A stretch of DNA of 64,000 bases from Flavobacterium crocinum (GCF_003122385.1 NZ_CP029255.1:5813432-5877431), one strand, 5' to 3'. Shown: positions 35,435 to 43,495, counted from the first letter of the stretch. The notes: a model not told the origin generated them from the sequence alone. Numbers and translations are program-made.

Positions 35435-36322
35435 TTACTTCTCTCCTAGTTCTTTTTTGTATAATTCGATATTCATTGCTGTTTTTTCATCCAATTCAGG
35501 TTCTTTAATATCGGTATGTGTTTTCATTTCTTCCCAAATAATTTTGGCAACAATATAACGTGACATTTCTTTATCATCGGCAGGAACAATATACCAAGGC
35601 GCATGCGAAGTCGATGTTTTATTAATCGCTTCTTCATAATACTTCATGTATTCATCCCAATAACCGCGCTCTTTTAAATCACCAGGCGAAAACTTCCAAT
35701 TGTGTTTTTCTTCTTCCAGACGTCTTAGCAATCTTTGGCGTTGTTCTTCTTTACTCAAATGCAAAAAGAACTTCATTACAATAGTTCCGTTTTGCGCAAT
35801 ATGTTTCTCAAAATTATTGATTTGTTTGATTCGTTCTTCCCAAAATTCTTCCGTAATATCATCTACAGAATTGATATCCGGTAAATTCTCAGACAAAATA
35901 TATTCAGGATGTACGCGTGTTACCAAGACATTTTCGTAATGTGTTCTGTTAAAAATTGCAAACTTCCCTTTTTCCGGCAAAGCAATATAATGACGCCATA
36001 AATAATCGTGTTCCAATTCGCTCGAATTTGGCGTTTTAAAACTATGCACCACCACTCCACGCGGATTAAATTCTTTAAAAACTTCCCGAATCAAACTGTC
36101 TTTTCCCGAAGTATCCATTCCCTGAAGGCAAATCAAAACCGCATATTTGTTGTGTGCGTACATGACATCCTGTAAATCACTCAATTTCGCCTGAACCTTA
36201 TCGAGTTTTTCTTCTTTTTCATCATCGTCCGCATCCACTTTTAATAAAGTTGGAAGTTTGCTTAACTTAATTTTATCTGTAACTTTAAAATCTTTCGGGT
36301 CTATTGATTTCATATTTCGCAT
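35435..36322 (-). CDS. ppk2: Polyphosphate kinase 2 (PPK2-type polyphosphate:nucleotide phosphotransferase)
   Basis: A 295-residue protein. The P-loop is CLQGMDTSGKDSLIREV near residue 66, Walker B-like AIFNRTHYENVLVTRVHPE near 123, and the lid region has RLEEEKHNWKFSPGDLKERG near 200. The length and FNR-H-Y-E pattern fit class III PPK2-like enzymes that phosphorylate AMP and ADP with polyphosphate. It acts in the cytoplasm. M4 at 36313 is an equally possible start because the first three residues are not conserved. It is convergent with the outer-membrane barrel gene. Confidence 0.9.
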   Translation of the reverse strand: MRNMKSIDPKDFKVTDKIKLSKLPTLLKVDADDDEKEEKLDKVQAKLSDLQDVMYAHNKYAVLICLQGMDTSGKDSLIREVFKEFNPRGVVVHSFKTPNSSELEHDYLWRHYIALPEKGKFAIFNRTHYENVLVTRVHPEYILSENLPDINSVDDITEEFWEERIKQINNFEKHIAQNGTIVMKFFLHLSKEEQRQRLLRRLEEEKHNWKFSPGDLKERGYWDEYMKYYEEAINKTSTSHAPWYIVPADDKEMSRYIVAKIIWEEMKTHTDIKEPELDEKTAMNIELYKKELGEK

Positions 36323-36361
36323 TTTTAATTATCATAAATATACTACTTTTACATAGCATAT

Positions 36362-36500
36362 TCCTGCTATTCATTGCAATACTTTTCAATAAACTGCTTT
36401 TTCCAAAGCCATAACAAGAGCTTCCGTTGGTCGCTTTGTTCTGTCAGGAAAAAATACAATTTCTTTTCAAAGTATTTTCATTGCTATCAGGGCTAGGTTT
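36362..36500. repeat. Degenerate repeat of the CCTGCTAT...ATCAGGGCTAG type
   Basis: The gap between PPK2 and the next gene begins with CCTGCTATTCATTGCAATAC and ends near GCTATCAGGGCTAGG. The ends resemble those of 59150-59240 (CCGCTATCCG and CTATCGGGGCTAG). The middle is not alike, so this is a tentative match to a common intergenic element. Confidence 0.4.
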
Positions 36501-36551
36501 TCGTTTTCAAAAGAACTTTTACCTGTAATTTTTAGAATTTATATTTAAGGA

Positions 36552-37034
36552 ATGAAAAAGAAAATTATAATAGTTCTACTTTTATTAGGATTTCAAGGCT
36601 TCTGCCAAAATGAAATCGATTCTCTTGAAGATCAAATACGTGTTGAGATTTTTGGAAAATGTTTCTCGCAGTTAAAACCACTTCCCGAAGTTAAAAATAG
36701 AGCCAAATTAAACAAAATACCATTTTGCAGTTTATATCAGTGCGTTCGTTATGTACAGTATGTAGAATACGAAGAGAAAATCCAAAATGCGATTTTAAAA
36801 AGAGCAGTTGAAATTGCTGCATTACTTTATAAAAACGAAACTCCAATATATTTGATAAGCGGAATGAATAGTTCGGATAAAGCATTGATAAAAAACATTA
36901 ACTTAAAAGATGACAATAAATTAGTGTATATAAGTGTTGCCGAATGCATTTCATCTAGTACCTTGGACAGAATTCAAGAAGTTGTAAATAATGAAACTAC
37001 AAGACTTATAAAATCTAAAAAAATAAAAAATTAA
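36552..37034 (+). CDS. Secreted hypothetical protein
   Basis: A 160-residue protein with a signal peptide (MKKKIIIVLLLLGFQGFC). The mature part is mostly helical and has three cysteines (about FGKCFS, IPFCSLYQC). I do not recognise a family. A -7-like TATATTTA ends five bases before the ATG, so the message may have almost no leader. It is followed 8 bases later by a propeller-like protein, and the two are probably one operon. No function can be assigned. Confidence 0.6.
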   Translation: MKKKIIIVLLLLGFQGFCQNEIDSLEDQIRVEIFGKCFSQLKPLPEVKNRAKLNKIPFCSLYQCVRYVQYVEYEEKIQNAILKRAVEIAALLYKNETPIYLISGMNSSDKALIKNINLKDDNKLVYISVAECISSSTLDRIQEVVNNETTRLIKSKKIKN

Positions 37035-37042
37035 CTCTTTTC

Positions 37043-37879
37043 ATGGAAAAATTCACCTTAGAAATATTATTTCAAATTATCGGAATCGGTTCGGCTTCCG
37101 GATTATTTTACAACAATGACGCACTTTACGTAATTGGCGACAACAGCGGATTTCTTTACGAATACAATATGCAGAATCAGCAATTGAACCAGCATGCTTT
37201 AATTGACAATCCAACGCAGAATATCCCAAAAAACCTAAAACCTGATTTTGAATCACTCACACATCATAATGACACTCTTTATGTTTTTGGTTCCGGTTCT
37301 ACCGAAAACCGAAACAAAATGATTGAGTTCGATCTTAAATCTAAAACCGTTATAAAGAAAAACAACCTTGTAGATTTATATGCTTTAATGCAAAGTTTTG
37401 GCGAAATAAAACCCGAAGATTTCAATTTAGAAGGCGCTATTTTCGATGGCGAAAACTGGTTTTTATTTAATCGTGGAAATGGCGTTACTAACAAAAACAC
37501 GATTTTTACGATTCACGCCAAAAAGCTGGACGAAGAATTTGCCTTAATTGCGGTTAATTACAAACTTCCAAAAATAAAAGGCGTTCGTTCCAGTTTCACT
37601 GACGCTGTTTTGGTTGACGATAAAATCTATTTCCTTTCCACTGCCGAAGACACCAAATCAACTTATGATGATGGCGAAATCTTAGGAAGTTTCATCGGCA
37701 GAATTGACGTTAAAACCATGAAAATCGATTTTACTCAAAAAATTACCTCAACCAATAAATTTGAAGGTTTGACTTTCTATAAAAAAAAAAATAATAAAAT
37801 CGAGTTTTTACTTTGTGAAGATAATGACACGGAACTTTTAGAAACTAAGATTTATAAATTGACATTGCCTGTTAAATAA
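37043..37879 (+). CDS. Propeller-like protein (DUF6929-like)
   Basis: A 278-residue protein with no clear signal peptide. Its strands repeat a pattern such as SGLFYNNDALYVIGDNSGFL, FESLTHHNDTLYVFGSG and FNLEGAIFDGENWFLFNRG, consistent with a six-bladed beta-propeller. The layout resembles the secreted protein at 9490-10455, suggesting a common ancestor. It is in an operon with the secreted protein upstream. A binding or sensor role is likely but no catalytic residues are evident. Confidence 0.65.
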   Translation: MEKFTLEILFQIIGIGSASGLFYNNDALYVIGDNSGFLYEYNMQNQQLNQHALIDNPTQNIPKNLKPDFESLTHHNDTLYVFGSGSTENRNKMIEFDLKSKTVIKKNNLVDLYALMQSFGEIKPEDFNLEGAIFDGENWFLFNRGNGVTNKNTIFTIHAKKLDEEFALIAVNYKLPKIKGVRSSFTDAVLVDDKIYFLSTAEDTKSTYDDGEILGSFIGRIDVKTMKIDFTQKITSTNKFEGLTFYKKKNNKIEFLLCEDNDTELLETKIYKLTLPVK

Positions 37880-37884
37880 AAACT

Positions 37885-37975
37885 TTGTGAATCTTCGTGT
37901 TTTACTTTATGAACCTCTGTGAAAAGATTATTCCACAAAGATTCGCAAAGATTTTCGCAGAGAAACACAAAGCTT
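37885..37975. repeat. Imperfect inverted repeat, CTTTGTGAATCTTCGTG family
   Basis: CTTTGTGAATCTTCGTG near 37882 is an imperfect inverse complement of CACAAAGATTCGCAAAG near 37935 (14 of 17 positions). It follows the propeller-like gene and is the first of three repeat blocks in the 333-base gap 37880-38212. Confidence 0.55.
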
Positions 37976-37991
37976 GCGATTACAATATAAC

Positions 37992-38093
37992 GTAGAGACG
38001 CACCGCAGTGCGTCTATGCAAAGAATGTCAAAATACAATTTGTAAAATTATTGCGGATTCACTAACGTTAGACGCACTGCAGTGCGTCTCTAC
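37992..38093. repeat. Double palindrome, GACGCAC-GTGCGTC family
   Basis: GACGCAC-CGCA-GTGCGTC at 37997-38014 and the perfect palindrome GACGCACTGCAGTGCGTC at 38071-38088 are two copies. The outer arms GTAGAGACGCAC (37992-38003) and GTGCGTCTCTAC (38082-38093) pair perfectly. Confidence 0.8.
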
Positions 38094-38103
38094 AATAGAA
38101 AAC

Positions 38104-38145
38104 CTTTGTAACTTTGTTTCTTTGCAACTTTGAACCTTTAAAAAA
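38104..38145. repeat. CTTTG-word repeat before the sigma factor gene
   Basis: AACCTTTGTAACTTTGTTTC continues as CTTTGCAACTTTGAACCTTT. These are the same words as the arms at 51050-51180. No complete second arm is present. It lies about 70 bases before the sigma factor start. Confidence 0.5.
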
Positions 38146-38212
38146 AACTTTTTTTTAACCCTGTCCCAACCTTTTTATCTTTTTCTCTCTCTATATAAGA
38201 AAGACAACAATT

Positions 38213-38749
38213 GTGATAAACGAGACTCAAATAGCAAACTGTAAAAAAATGCACCGCGATGCCCAGCGTCAGGTGTATGAATACATGGCGCCAAAGTTGT
38301 ACCGCCTTTGCAAAAGATATTTAAAAAAGGAAGAAGAAATTGAAGAAGCCCTTGCCGATTCTTTCTTTACTATTTTCACCAAACTAGAACAGTTAAAAGA
38401 AGCTTATGCTTTTGAAGCCTGGGCAAGAAGAATAACTGTAAACCATTGTTTGGCGACGATTCGAAAAGAAACCAACTTCAACATGTATCTGGACGATGTA
38501 AAACTGCTTTCGCAGCCTTCTGTCGACGAACTGAACACATTAGAAGAAGAAGATTTACTTAATTTATTAAACCATATTCCTGATGGCTGTAAAACTGTGT
38601 TTAACCTTTTTGTTATTGAAGGTTATGCTCATAAAGAAATAGCCGAAATGCTGCAGATCTCCGAAGGCACCTCGAAATCACAATTGAATGCCGCTAAGAC
38701 CAAACTGAAAGAACTGGTTAATAAATTGTATTATCAAAAAGCAAAATAG
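38213..38749 (+). CDS. ECF-type RNA polymerase sigma-70 factor
   Basis: A 178-residue protein. Region 2 includes RLCKRYLKKEEEIEEALADS and AFEAWARRITVNHCLATIRK near residues 25-85, and region 4 includes LNHIPDGCKTVFNLFVIEGY with the HTH KEIAEMLQISEGTSKSQLNAAK near 140-165. It lacks region 1 and is of ECF size. The start is GTG at 38213, before conserved residues. It ends two bases before the next gene, which encodes a membrane protein with a cytoplasmic N-terminus, so the pair behaves like a sigma/anti-sigma couple. It probably responds to an envelope signal. Confidence 0.92.
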   Translation: MINETQIANCKKMHRDAQRQVYEYMAPKLYRLCKRYLKKEEEIEEALADSFFTIFTKLEQLKEAYAFEAWARRITVNHCLATIRKETNFNMYLDDVKLLSQPSVDELNTLEEEDLLNLLNHIPDGCKTVFNLFVIEGYAHKEIAEMLQISEGTSKSQLNAAKTKLKELVNKLYYQKAK

Positions 38750-38751
38750 TC

Positions 38752-39723
38752 ATGGACAATCAAGATAAATTATTCGATAAAATAAAACAAGCTTCGGAAA
38801 ATGCCGAATTTAAAGACTTTCCCGGAATGGAAAAAGTCTGGTCGCGCGTGGAAGACAAACTGGACAAAAAAGAAGATAAAAAAACAATTGCATTATGGAA
38901 AAAAATTGCAGTTGCTGCTTCTCTTCTTTTATTGATTTCTTTGGGTTTTCAGTTTTTACATACTGACAAAGATGCTGGAACTGAAACTCCGAAAGTAGTT
39001 ATTCAGGAAATAGAAAAAGAGCAATCTCAAAAACCTGTTTCAGATCAAAGAAATACAACTCCTTCTTCTGATTCCGAAATTGTTTCAAGCGAGGAAGCAA
39101 TTCAAATTTTAGAAAATAAAACTAAAAAGAAAGATGCGGTTGCTGTTCAGGAAACAAATGCTGTCCCAAAAGCAATATCTGCCCCACCAGTTGTAACTGA
39201 AAAAACAAACTATGAAGCTATAATGGCGGCACCTTCGCCAATTAGTTTACAAGAAGACAATGAAGAAGATAACGTTGCTTCAAAAAAAGAAGTTAACGCA
39301 GAAATTGGGTATTCAAGTAATCCACAAAGAGAATCCTATAAAGTTGCTTTTGCTGAAAAAAGTGCTTCAAGAGCTAAAAAAAGTACTCCCCTAGTAGTGC
39401 TAAACGGAAATGCAATGGCGCACAGCGATGATGCAAAAAAAGACAAAATGATGCGAAATGAACTTCCGAATCTGAATCCGGAAAATGTAGATTCACTGGT
39501 AGTTCTGGATGAACCTTTGTATATCATTGACGGAATTTATTATTCGGAAAATGATTTATTCGGAAATAATCCAACAAGTCCGTATGCCCCTTTAGACAAA
39601 CAAGACATTAAAACAATTACCATTTTACAAGACCTTGAAGCCACTGAAAAATATGGTGAAAAAGGAAAAAAAGGAGTTGTCATCATCACCACAAAAACAG
39701 GAAAACCAACTCCTAAAAAATAA
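38752..39723 (+). CDS. Anti-sigma-like membrane protein with C-terminal TonB-plug-like segment
   Basis: A 323-residue protein. Residues 1-45 are charged (FPGMEKVWSRVEDKLDKKED), one membrane helix lies near 47-64 (IAVAASLLLLISLGFQFL), a low-complexity Glu/Lys/Ser-rich linker spans about 70-240, and the C-terminus (about 250-318) reads EPLYIIDGIYYSEND, then DIKTITILQDLEATEKYGEK and GVVIITTK. That C-terminus matches the last part of TonB-receptor plug domains and a similar stretch in the next gene. The N-terminus would hold the sigma factor in the cytoplasm. The gene is two bases after the sigma gene. It is not a FecR-type protein. Confidence 0.8.
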   Translation: MDNQDKLFDKIKQASENAEFKDFPGMEKVWSRVEDKLDKKEDKKTIALWKKIAVAASLLLLISLGFQFLHTDKDAGTETPKVVIQEIEKEQSQKPVSDQRNTTPSSDSEIVSSEEAIQILENKTKKKDAVAVQETNAVPKAISAPPVVTEKTNYEAIMAAPSPISLQEDNEEDNVASKKEVNAEIGYSSNPQRESYKVAFAEKSASRAKKSTPLVVLNGNAMAHSDDAKKDKMMRNELPNLNPENVDSLVVLDEPLYIIDGIYYSENDLFGNNPTSPYAPLDKQDIKTITILQDLEATEKYGEKGKKGVVIITTKTGKPTPKK

Positions 39724-39728
39724 TCTAA

Positions 39729-39759
39729 GCTTTGTCAAAGTCTGCAGCTTTGACAAAGC
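39729..39759. repeat. Palindrome with CTTTGTCAAAG core, copy 1
   Basis: GCTTTGTCAAAG and CTTTGACAAAGC pair perfectly (12 bp) around TCTGCAG. It lies five bases after the anti-sigma-like gene and before the vWA gene. The second copy is 43441-43475. Confidence 0.8.
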
Positions 39760-39793
39760 AAAATCAAAACATTAATTCTTAAAACTTATTATC

Positions 39794-41956
39794 ATGAAAA
39801 GTCTAAAACTTATTTCATCAGCCATTGCTATGCTTATATGTTTCGTAACCATGGCACAAGAAAGAACGATTTCTGGAATCATTTCAGATGAAACACTTCA
39901 ACCACTTCCAGGCGTAAACATTTACAATCAGACTTCAAAAACAAATGCTATAACCAATTTTGATGGCGAATACAGCATTAAAGCAAAAACCGGAGACATG
40001 CTTGTTTTCAGCTTTCTTGGATACCAAAATCAAAGTCAAAAGGTTCAGAATTCAAATACAATTAATATAAAGCTAATCCCGGATAATCAAACTTTAAATG
40101 AAGTTGTAGTTGTGGGCTACGGCACAAGTAGTTCAGAATATGAAGATCGTAGTTATGCCCGTGCTGAAAGAAAAAAAGCGAAAATGGCTACAGCTTCGGT
40201 AGCTATGCAAGGAAAAGTATCAGGAGTTCAAATTCAAAGTAATGCTCTTTATGCTCCAAGTCCTTCTGTCGTTATTCGTGGTACTGCATCAGTTTCTCCA
40301 AAAAATGAACCTTTGTATATTATTGACGGAGTTCCGGCAAAAGCCAATCAAATGGCAAAAATTAATCCGAATGATATTGATAATGTTTCGGTTTTAAAAG
40401 ATCAGGCTGCAACTTCGATTTATGGAAGCAAAGCTTCAAATGGTGTTGTAGTAATTTCAACCAAAAATGAAATCTATAAAAATCTTTCAGAAAAGGAATT
40501 AGACAAAAAATTAAATATTATTCCAATTCCAACAGAACCAACTCAGGAAGATTATGATGCTTTTGTCGAAAATGCTTTCGAAAGCCCAAAAACAGCACCG
40601 CTTTCTACATTTTCCATCGATGTTGATAATGCTTCTTACACCAACATCAGACGTTTTTTAAATAACGGACAACAAGTTCCAAAAGATGCAGTTCGTGTAG
40701 AAGAAATGGTTAATTTTTTCAAATATACTTATCCGCAACCTAAAAATGAGCATCCGTTTTCTATTAATACAGAAGTGAGTGATTCGCCCTGGAATGCAAA
40801 TAATAAAATCTTAAAAATTGGCTTGCAGGGAAAAAATATTCCAACTGAAGATTTACCAGCATCAAACCTTGTTTTCTTAATTGATGTTTCAGGTTCGATG
40901 AGCGACATGAATAAATTACCCTTACTAAAACAATCTTTAAAAATATTGGTAAATGAATTAAGAGCTAAAGATAAAGTTGCCATTGTAGTTTATGCGGGTG
41001 CAGCGGGAATGGTTTTGCCTCCTACTGCCGGAGATGAGAAAAAAACAATTATTGATGCATTAGATAAATTACAATCTGGCGGAAGTACTGCAGGAGGCGC
41101 CGGAATTGAACTAGCTTACAAAACAGCAACAGAAAATTTCATAAAAGGCGGAAACAATCGGGTAATTCTGGCCACTGACGGAGATTTTAATGTGGGAAGT
41201 TCTTCTAATAATGACATGGAAAAATTGATTGAAGAAAAAAGAAAAACAGGCGTTTTCTTAACTTGTTTAGGTTACGGAATGGGAAATTATAAAGACAGTA
41301 AAATGGAAATCCTTGCCGATAAAGGAAATGGAAATTATGCTTACATCGATAATATTCAGGAAGCGAATCGTTTTTTAGGAAAAGAATTTAAAGGTTCAAT
41401 GTTTGCTATCGCGAAAGATGTAAAAATCCAGATTGAATTTAACCCAAAACAAGTGCAATCGTATCGTTTGATTGGTTATGAAAACAGAAAACTACGTCCG
41501 GAAGATTTTAAAAATGACGCGATTGATGCCGGAGAATTAGGAAGCAATCATACTGTAACGGCTTTGTATGAAATTATTCCGGCAGGGGTAAAAAGTGATT
41601 ATTTAACGGCACAACCAGATGATTTAAAATACACTAAAACAGAAATCAGTTCAAACAACTATAGTAATGAGCTGGCAACTATAAAATTTCGCTATAAAAA
41701 ACCTGATGGCGAAAAAAGTATTGAAATGGTTCAGGTAATTGAGAACAAATCGGTTGCTTTGGAAAAAGCGAGTAATGATATGAAATTTAGTTCTGCTGTA
41801 GCCTGGTTCGGATTGAAATTAAGAGATTCCAAATTAATTGCAAATAAATCTTCGGAAGAAATTGTAAAACTGGCAAAACAAGGAAATTCAAACGATGAAG
41901 AAGGTTATAAAGCTGAATTTATTCGTTTGGTTGAAACTTCTAAGCAGTATAATTAA
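39794..41956 (+). CDS. vWA-domain protein with CarboxypepD-like and TonB-plug domains (YfbK-like)
   Basis: A 720-residue protein. A signal peptide (about 1-21) is followed by a CarboxypepD_reg-like domain (22-105: TISGIISDETLQPLPGVNIY, FSFLGYQNQSQKV), a plug-like segment (about 135-225, with EPLYIIDGVPAKANQ and GVVVISTK) and then a YfbK N-terminal part (about 245-330: STFSIDVDNASYTNIRRFLN). A vWA domain covers about 350-530 with the MIDAS motif IDVSGSMSD (Asp-x-Ser-x-Ser), and a DUF3520-type C-terminal region ends the protein. The 22-strand barrel of TonB receptors is absent. It is exported, and probably stays at the envelope. It is the third gene of a sigma/anti-sigma operon. Confidence 0.9.
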   Translation: MKSLKLISSAIAMLICFVTMAQERTISGIISDETLQPLPGVNIYNQTSKTNAITNFDGEYSIKAKTGDMLVFSFLGYQNQSQKVQNSNTINIKLIPDNQTLNEVVVVGYGTSSSEYEDRSYARAERKKAKMATASVAMQGKVSGVQIQSNALYAPSPSVVIRGTASVSPKNEPLYIIDGVPAKANQMAKINPNDIDNVSVLKDQAATSIYGSKASNGVVVISTKNEIYKNLSEKELDKKLNIIPIPTEPTQEDYDAFVENAFESPKTAPLSTFSIDVDNASYTNIRRFLNNGQQVPKDAVRVEEMVNFFKYTYPQPKNEHPFSINTEVSDSPWNANNKILKIGLQGKNIPTEDLPASNLVFLIDVSGSMSDMNKLPLLKQSLKILVNELRAKDKVAIVVYAGAAGMVLPPTAGDEKKTIIDALDKLQSGGSTAGGAGIELAYKTATENFIKGGNNRVILATDGDFNVGSSSNNDMEKLIEEKRKTGVFLTCLGYGMGNYKDSKMEILADKGNGNYAYIDNIQEANRFLGKEFKGSMFAIAKDVKIQIEFNPKQVQSYRLIGYENRKLRPEDFKNDAIDAGELGSNHTVTALYEIIPAGVKSDYLTAQPDDLKYTKTEISSNNYSNELATIKFRYKKPDGEKSIEMVQVIENKSVALEKASNDMKFSSAVAWFGLKLRDSKLIANKSSEEIVKLAKQGNSNDEEGYKAEFIRLVETSKQYN

Positions 41957-42009
41957 TAAATATTGTATTACATTTGGTCTTTTTTTGAAATATTAATTTT
42001 TATACTCGT

Positions 42010-42597
42010 ATGAACTCCATTTTAAGCCAAAATCTATTTTTAGTAAAAGAACATATCGGAATGTTTAAAGCTGCTAACAACTATGACATTTACGATCCGC
42101 AGACCAATCAAATTATTATGAACTGTCGTGAGAACAATCTTGGTTTCTTTACCAAAGTATTCCGTTTCACAGATTATAAAAGAGCAACTCCGTTTAATGT
42201 AGAAATTACAACCGCTTCCGGTGAAAAATTAATTTCTGTAAGAAGAGGTGTTGCGATATTCCGTTCAACTGTTGAAGTTTTGGACGAAAAAGATCGTTTG
42301 GTTGGAACATTCAAACAAAAATTCTTTTCTATTGGAGGAAAATTTGAAATCTTAGATAAAAACGAAAGACCTGTTGCTACTTTACAAGGAAAATGGACAG
42401 GATGGGATTTTAAATTCTCTCATGAAAACAGGCAATTGGCTCAGGTAAGTAAAAAATGGGCAGGATTAGGAAAAGAGTTTTTTACGAGTGCCGATAATTA
42501 TGTTCTTCAAATTGAAGAAAATGTACCTGCTGACAGTTCGTTAAGACAATTGATTTTAGGAGCTGTCATGTGTATTGACATGGTTCTGAAAGAATAA
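42010..42597 (+). CDS. Phospholipid scramblase-related (LURP/Tubby-like) protein
   Basis: A 195-residue protein with the Tubby-like beta-barrel pattern of scramblase-related proteins: EHIGMFKAANNYDIYDPQTN near residue 14, FRSTVEVLDEKDRLVGTFKQ near 78 and KFEILDKNERPVATLQGKW near 105. Only the very last residues (LRQLILGAVMCIDMVLKE) are hydrophobic enough to touch a membrane. Bacterial members are uncharacterised; the name comes from eukaryotic relatives. It lies 53 bases after the vWA gene and could be transcribed with it. Confidence 0.75.
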   Translation: MNSILSQNLFLVKEHIGMFKAANNYDIYDPQTNQIIMNCRENNLGFFTKVFRFTDYKRATPFNVEITTASGEKLISVRRGVAIFRSTVEVLDEKDRLVGTFKQKFFSIGGKFEILDKNERPVATLQGKWTGWDFKFSHENRQLAQVSKKWAGLGKEFFTSADNYVLQIEENVPADSSLRQLILGAVMCIDMVLKE

Positions 42598-42633
42598 CGA
42601 AAAGTTGTTAAACTTAGATTAAGAAAACACTTT

Positions 42634-42689
42634 AAAGCATCATTTTAGTTTACAAAATCTTATTTTTGTAAGACTTAAAATGATGCTTT
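42634..42689. promoter_or_regulatory. Inverted repeat enclosing a promoter -7 element
   Basis: AAAGCATCATTTTA (42634-42647) and TAAAATGATGCTTT (42676-42689) are perfect 14-bp arms. An inner pair TTACAAAA/TTTTGTAA extends the stem. The loop contains TATTTTTG (42661-42668), an exact TAnnTTTG match for the SDR gene starting at 42712. It may be an operator, or a terminator of the scramblase-like gene that overlaps a promoter. Confidence 0.6.
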
Positions 42690-42711
42690 CTGCATTTCTA
42701 AAAATACAATC

Positions 42712-43428
42712 ATGACCGACTTAAAAAATAAAAATGCACTAATCACTGGTGCTGGAAAAGGAATTGGAAAAGCCGTTGCAATTGCTTTGGCCAAAGAAGG
42801 TGTAAACCTGATTTTAGTTTCCAGAACCCAAAATGATATTGATCAACTTGCAGAAGAAACTGCAAAATTTGGAGTAAAAACTTTGGCCTTACCTGCTGAC
42901 GTTTCAGATATTAATTCTATCAATTCTGCTGTTGAAAAAGCGATTGCGGAATTCAAAAGTATCGATATTCTAATCAACAGTGCTGGAATTGCTTCTTTTG
43001 GAAAATTCTTAGAATTAGAACCGGAAGCCTGGGAAAGAATTATTCAGGTAAATTTAATGGGAACGTACTACACCACTCGTGCCATTATCCCAAATATGAT
43101 CGAAAGACAAACCGGAGATATTATTAATATTTCTTCGACTGCAGGATTAAACGGAAATGCTTTGACTAGTGCTTACAGCGCTTCAAAATTTGCGGTTTTA
43201 GGTTTAACCGATTCTTTAATGCAGGAAATGAGAAAACACAATATCCGTGTTACGGCTTTGACACCAAGTACAGTGGCTACAGATATGGCAAAAGACTTAA
43301 ACCTAACGGACGGAAATCCGGAAAAAGTAATGCAATCTGAAGATATGGCAGATTTAATTATCGCACAGTTAAAATTAAACCGAAGAGTTTTTATCAAAAA
43401 CAGCAGTATTTGGTCTACTAATCCTTAA
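42712..43428 (+). CDS. Short-chain dehydrogenase (3-oxoacyl-ACP reductase-like)
   Basis: A 238-residue classical SDR. The cofactor motif is [20 protein letters not shown] near residue 10 (TGxxxGIG), [12 protein letters not shown] (N-x-A-G) near 90, and the active site has [20 protein letters not shown] with YSASK near 155. A basic residue after the glycine motif (SRT) points to NADPH. It may reduce 3-oxoacyl or other ketones. The promoter region is enclosed in an inverted repeat. A CTTTGTCAAAG palindrome follows its stop. Confidence 0.9.
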   Translation: MTDLKNKNALITGAGKGIGKAVAIALAKEGVNLILVSRTQNDIDQLAEETAKFGVKTLALPADVSDINSINSAVEKAIAEFKSIDILINSAGIASFGKFLELEPEAWERIIQVNLMGTYYTTRAIIPNMIERQTGDIINISSTAGLNGNALTSAYSASKFAVLGLTDSLMQEMRKHNIRVTALTPSTVATDMAKDLNLTDGNPEKVMQSEDMADLIIAQLKLNRRVFIKNSSIWSTNP

Positions 43429-43440
43429 AACTAATCTTGT

Positions 43441-43475
43441 AAACTTTGTCAAAGTTTGAAACTTTGACAAAGTTT
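43441..43475. repeat. Palindrome with CTTTGTCAAAG core, copy 2
   Basis: AAACTTTGTCAAAGTTT and AAACTTTGACAAAGTTT are 17-bp perfect arms around a single G. It lies 13 bases after the SDR stop and 20 bases before the next ATG. Copy 1 is at 39729-39759. Confidence 0.8.
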
Positions 43476-43495
43476 AAATCGCAAAAAGACATTAA

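Noticed and set aside
37885..38145. Possible CRISPR array because of repeated words
   Set aside because: Repeats are inverted, of unequal spacing and composition, with no spacers of constant length and no cas genes.
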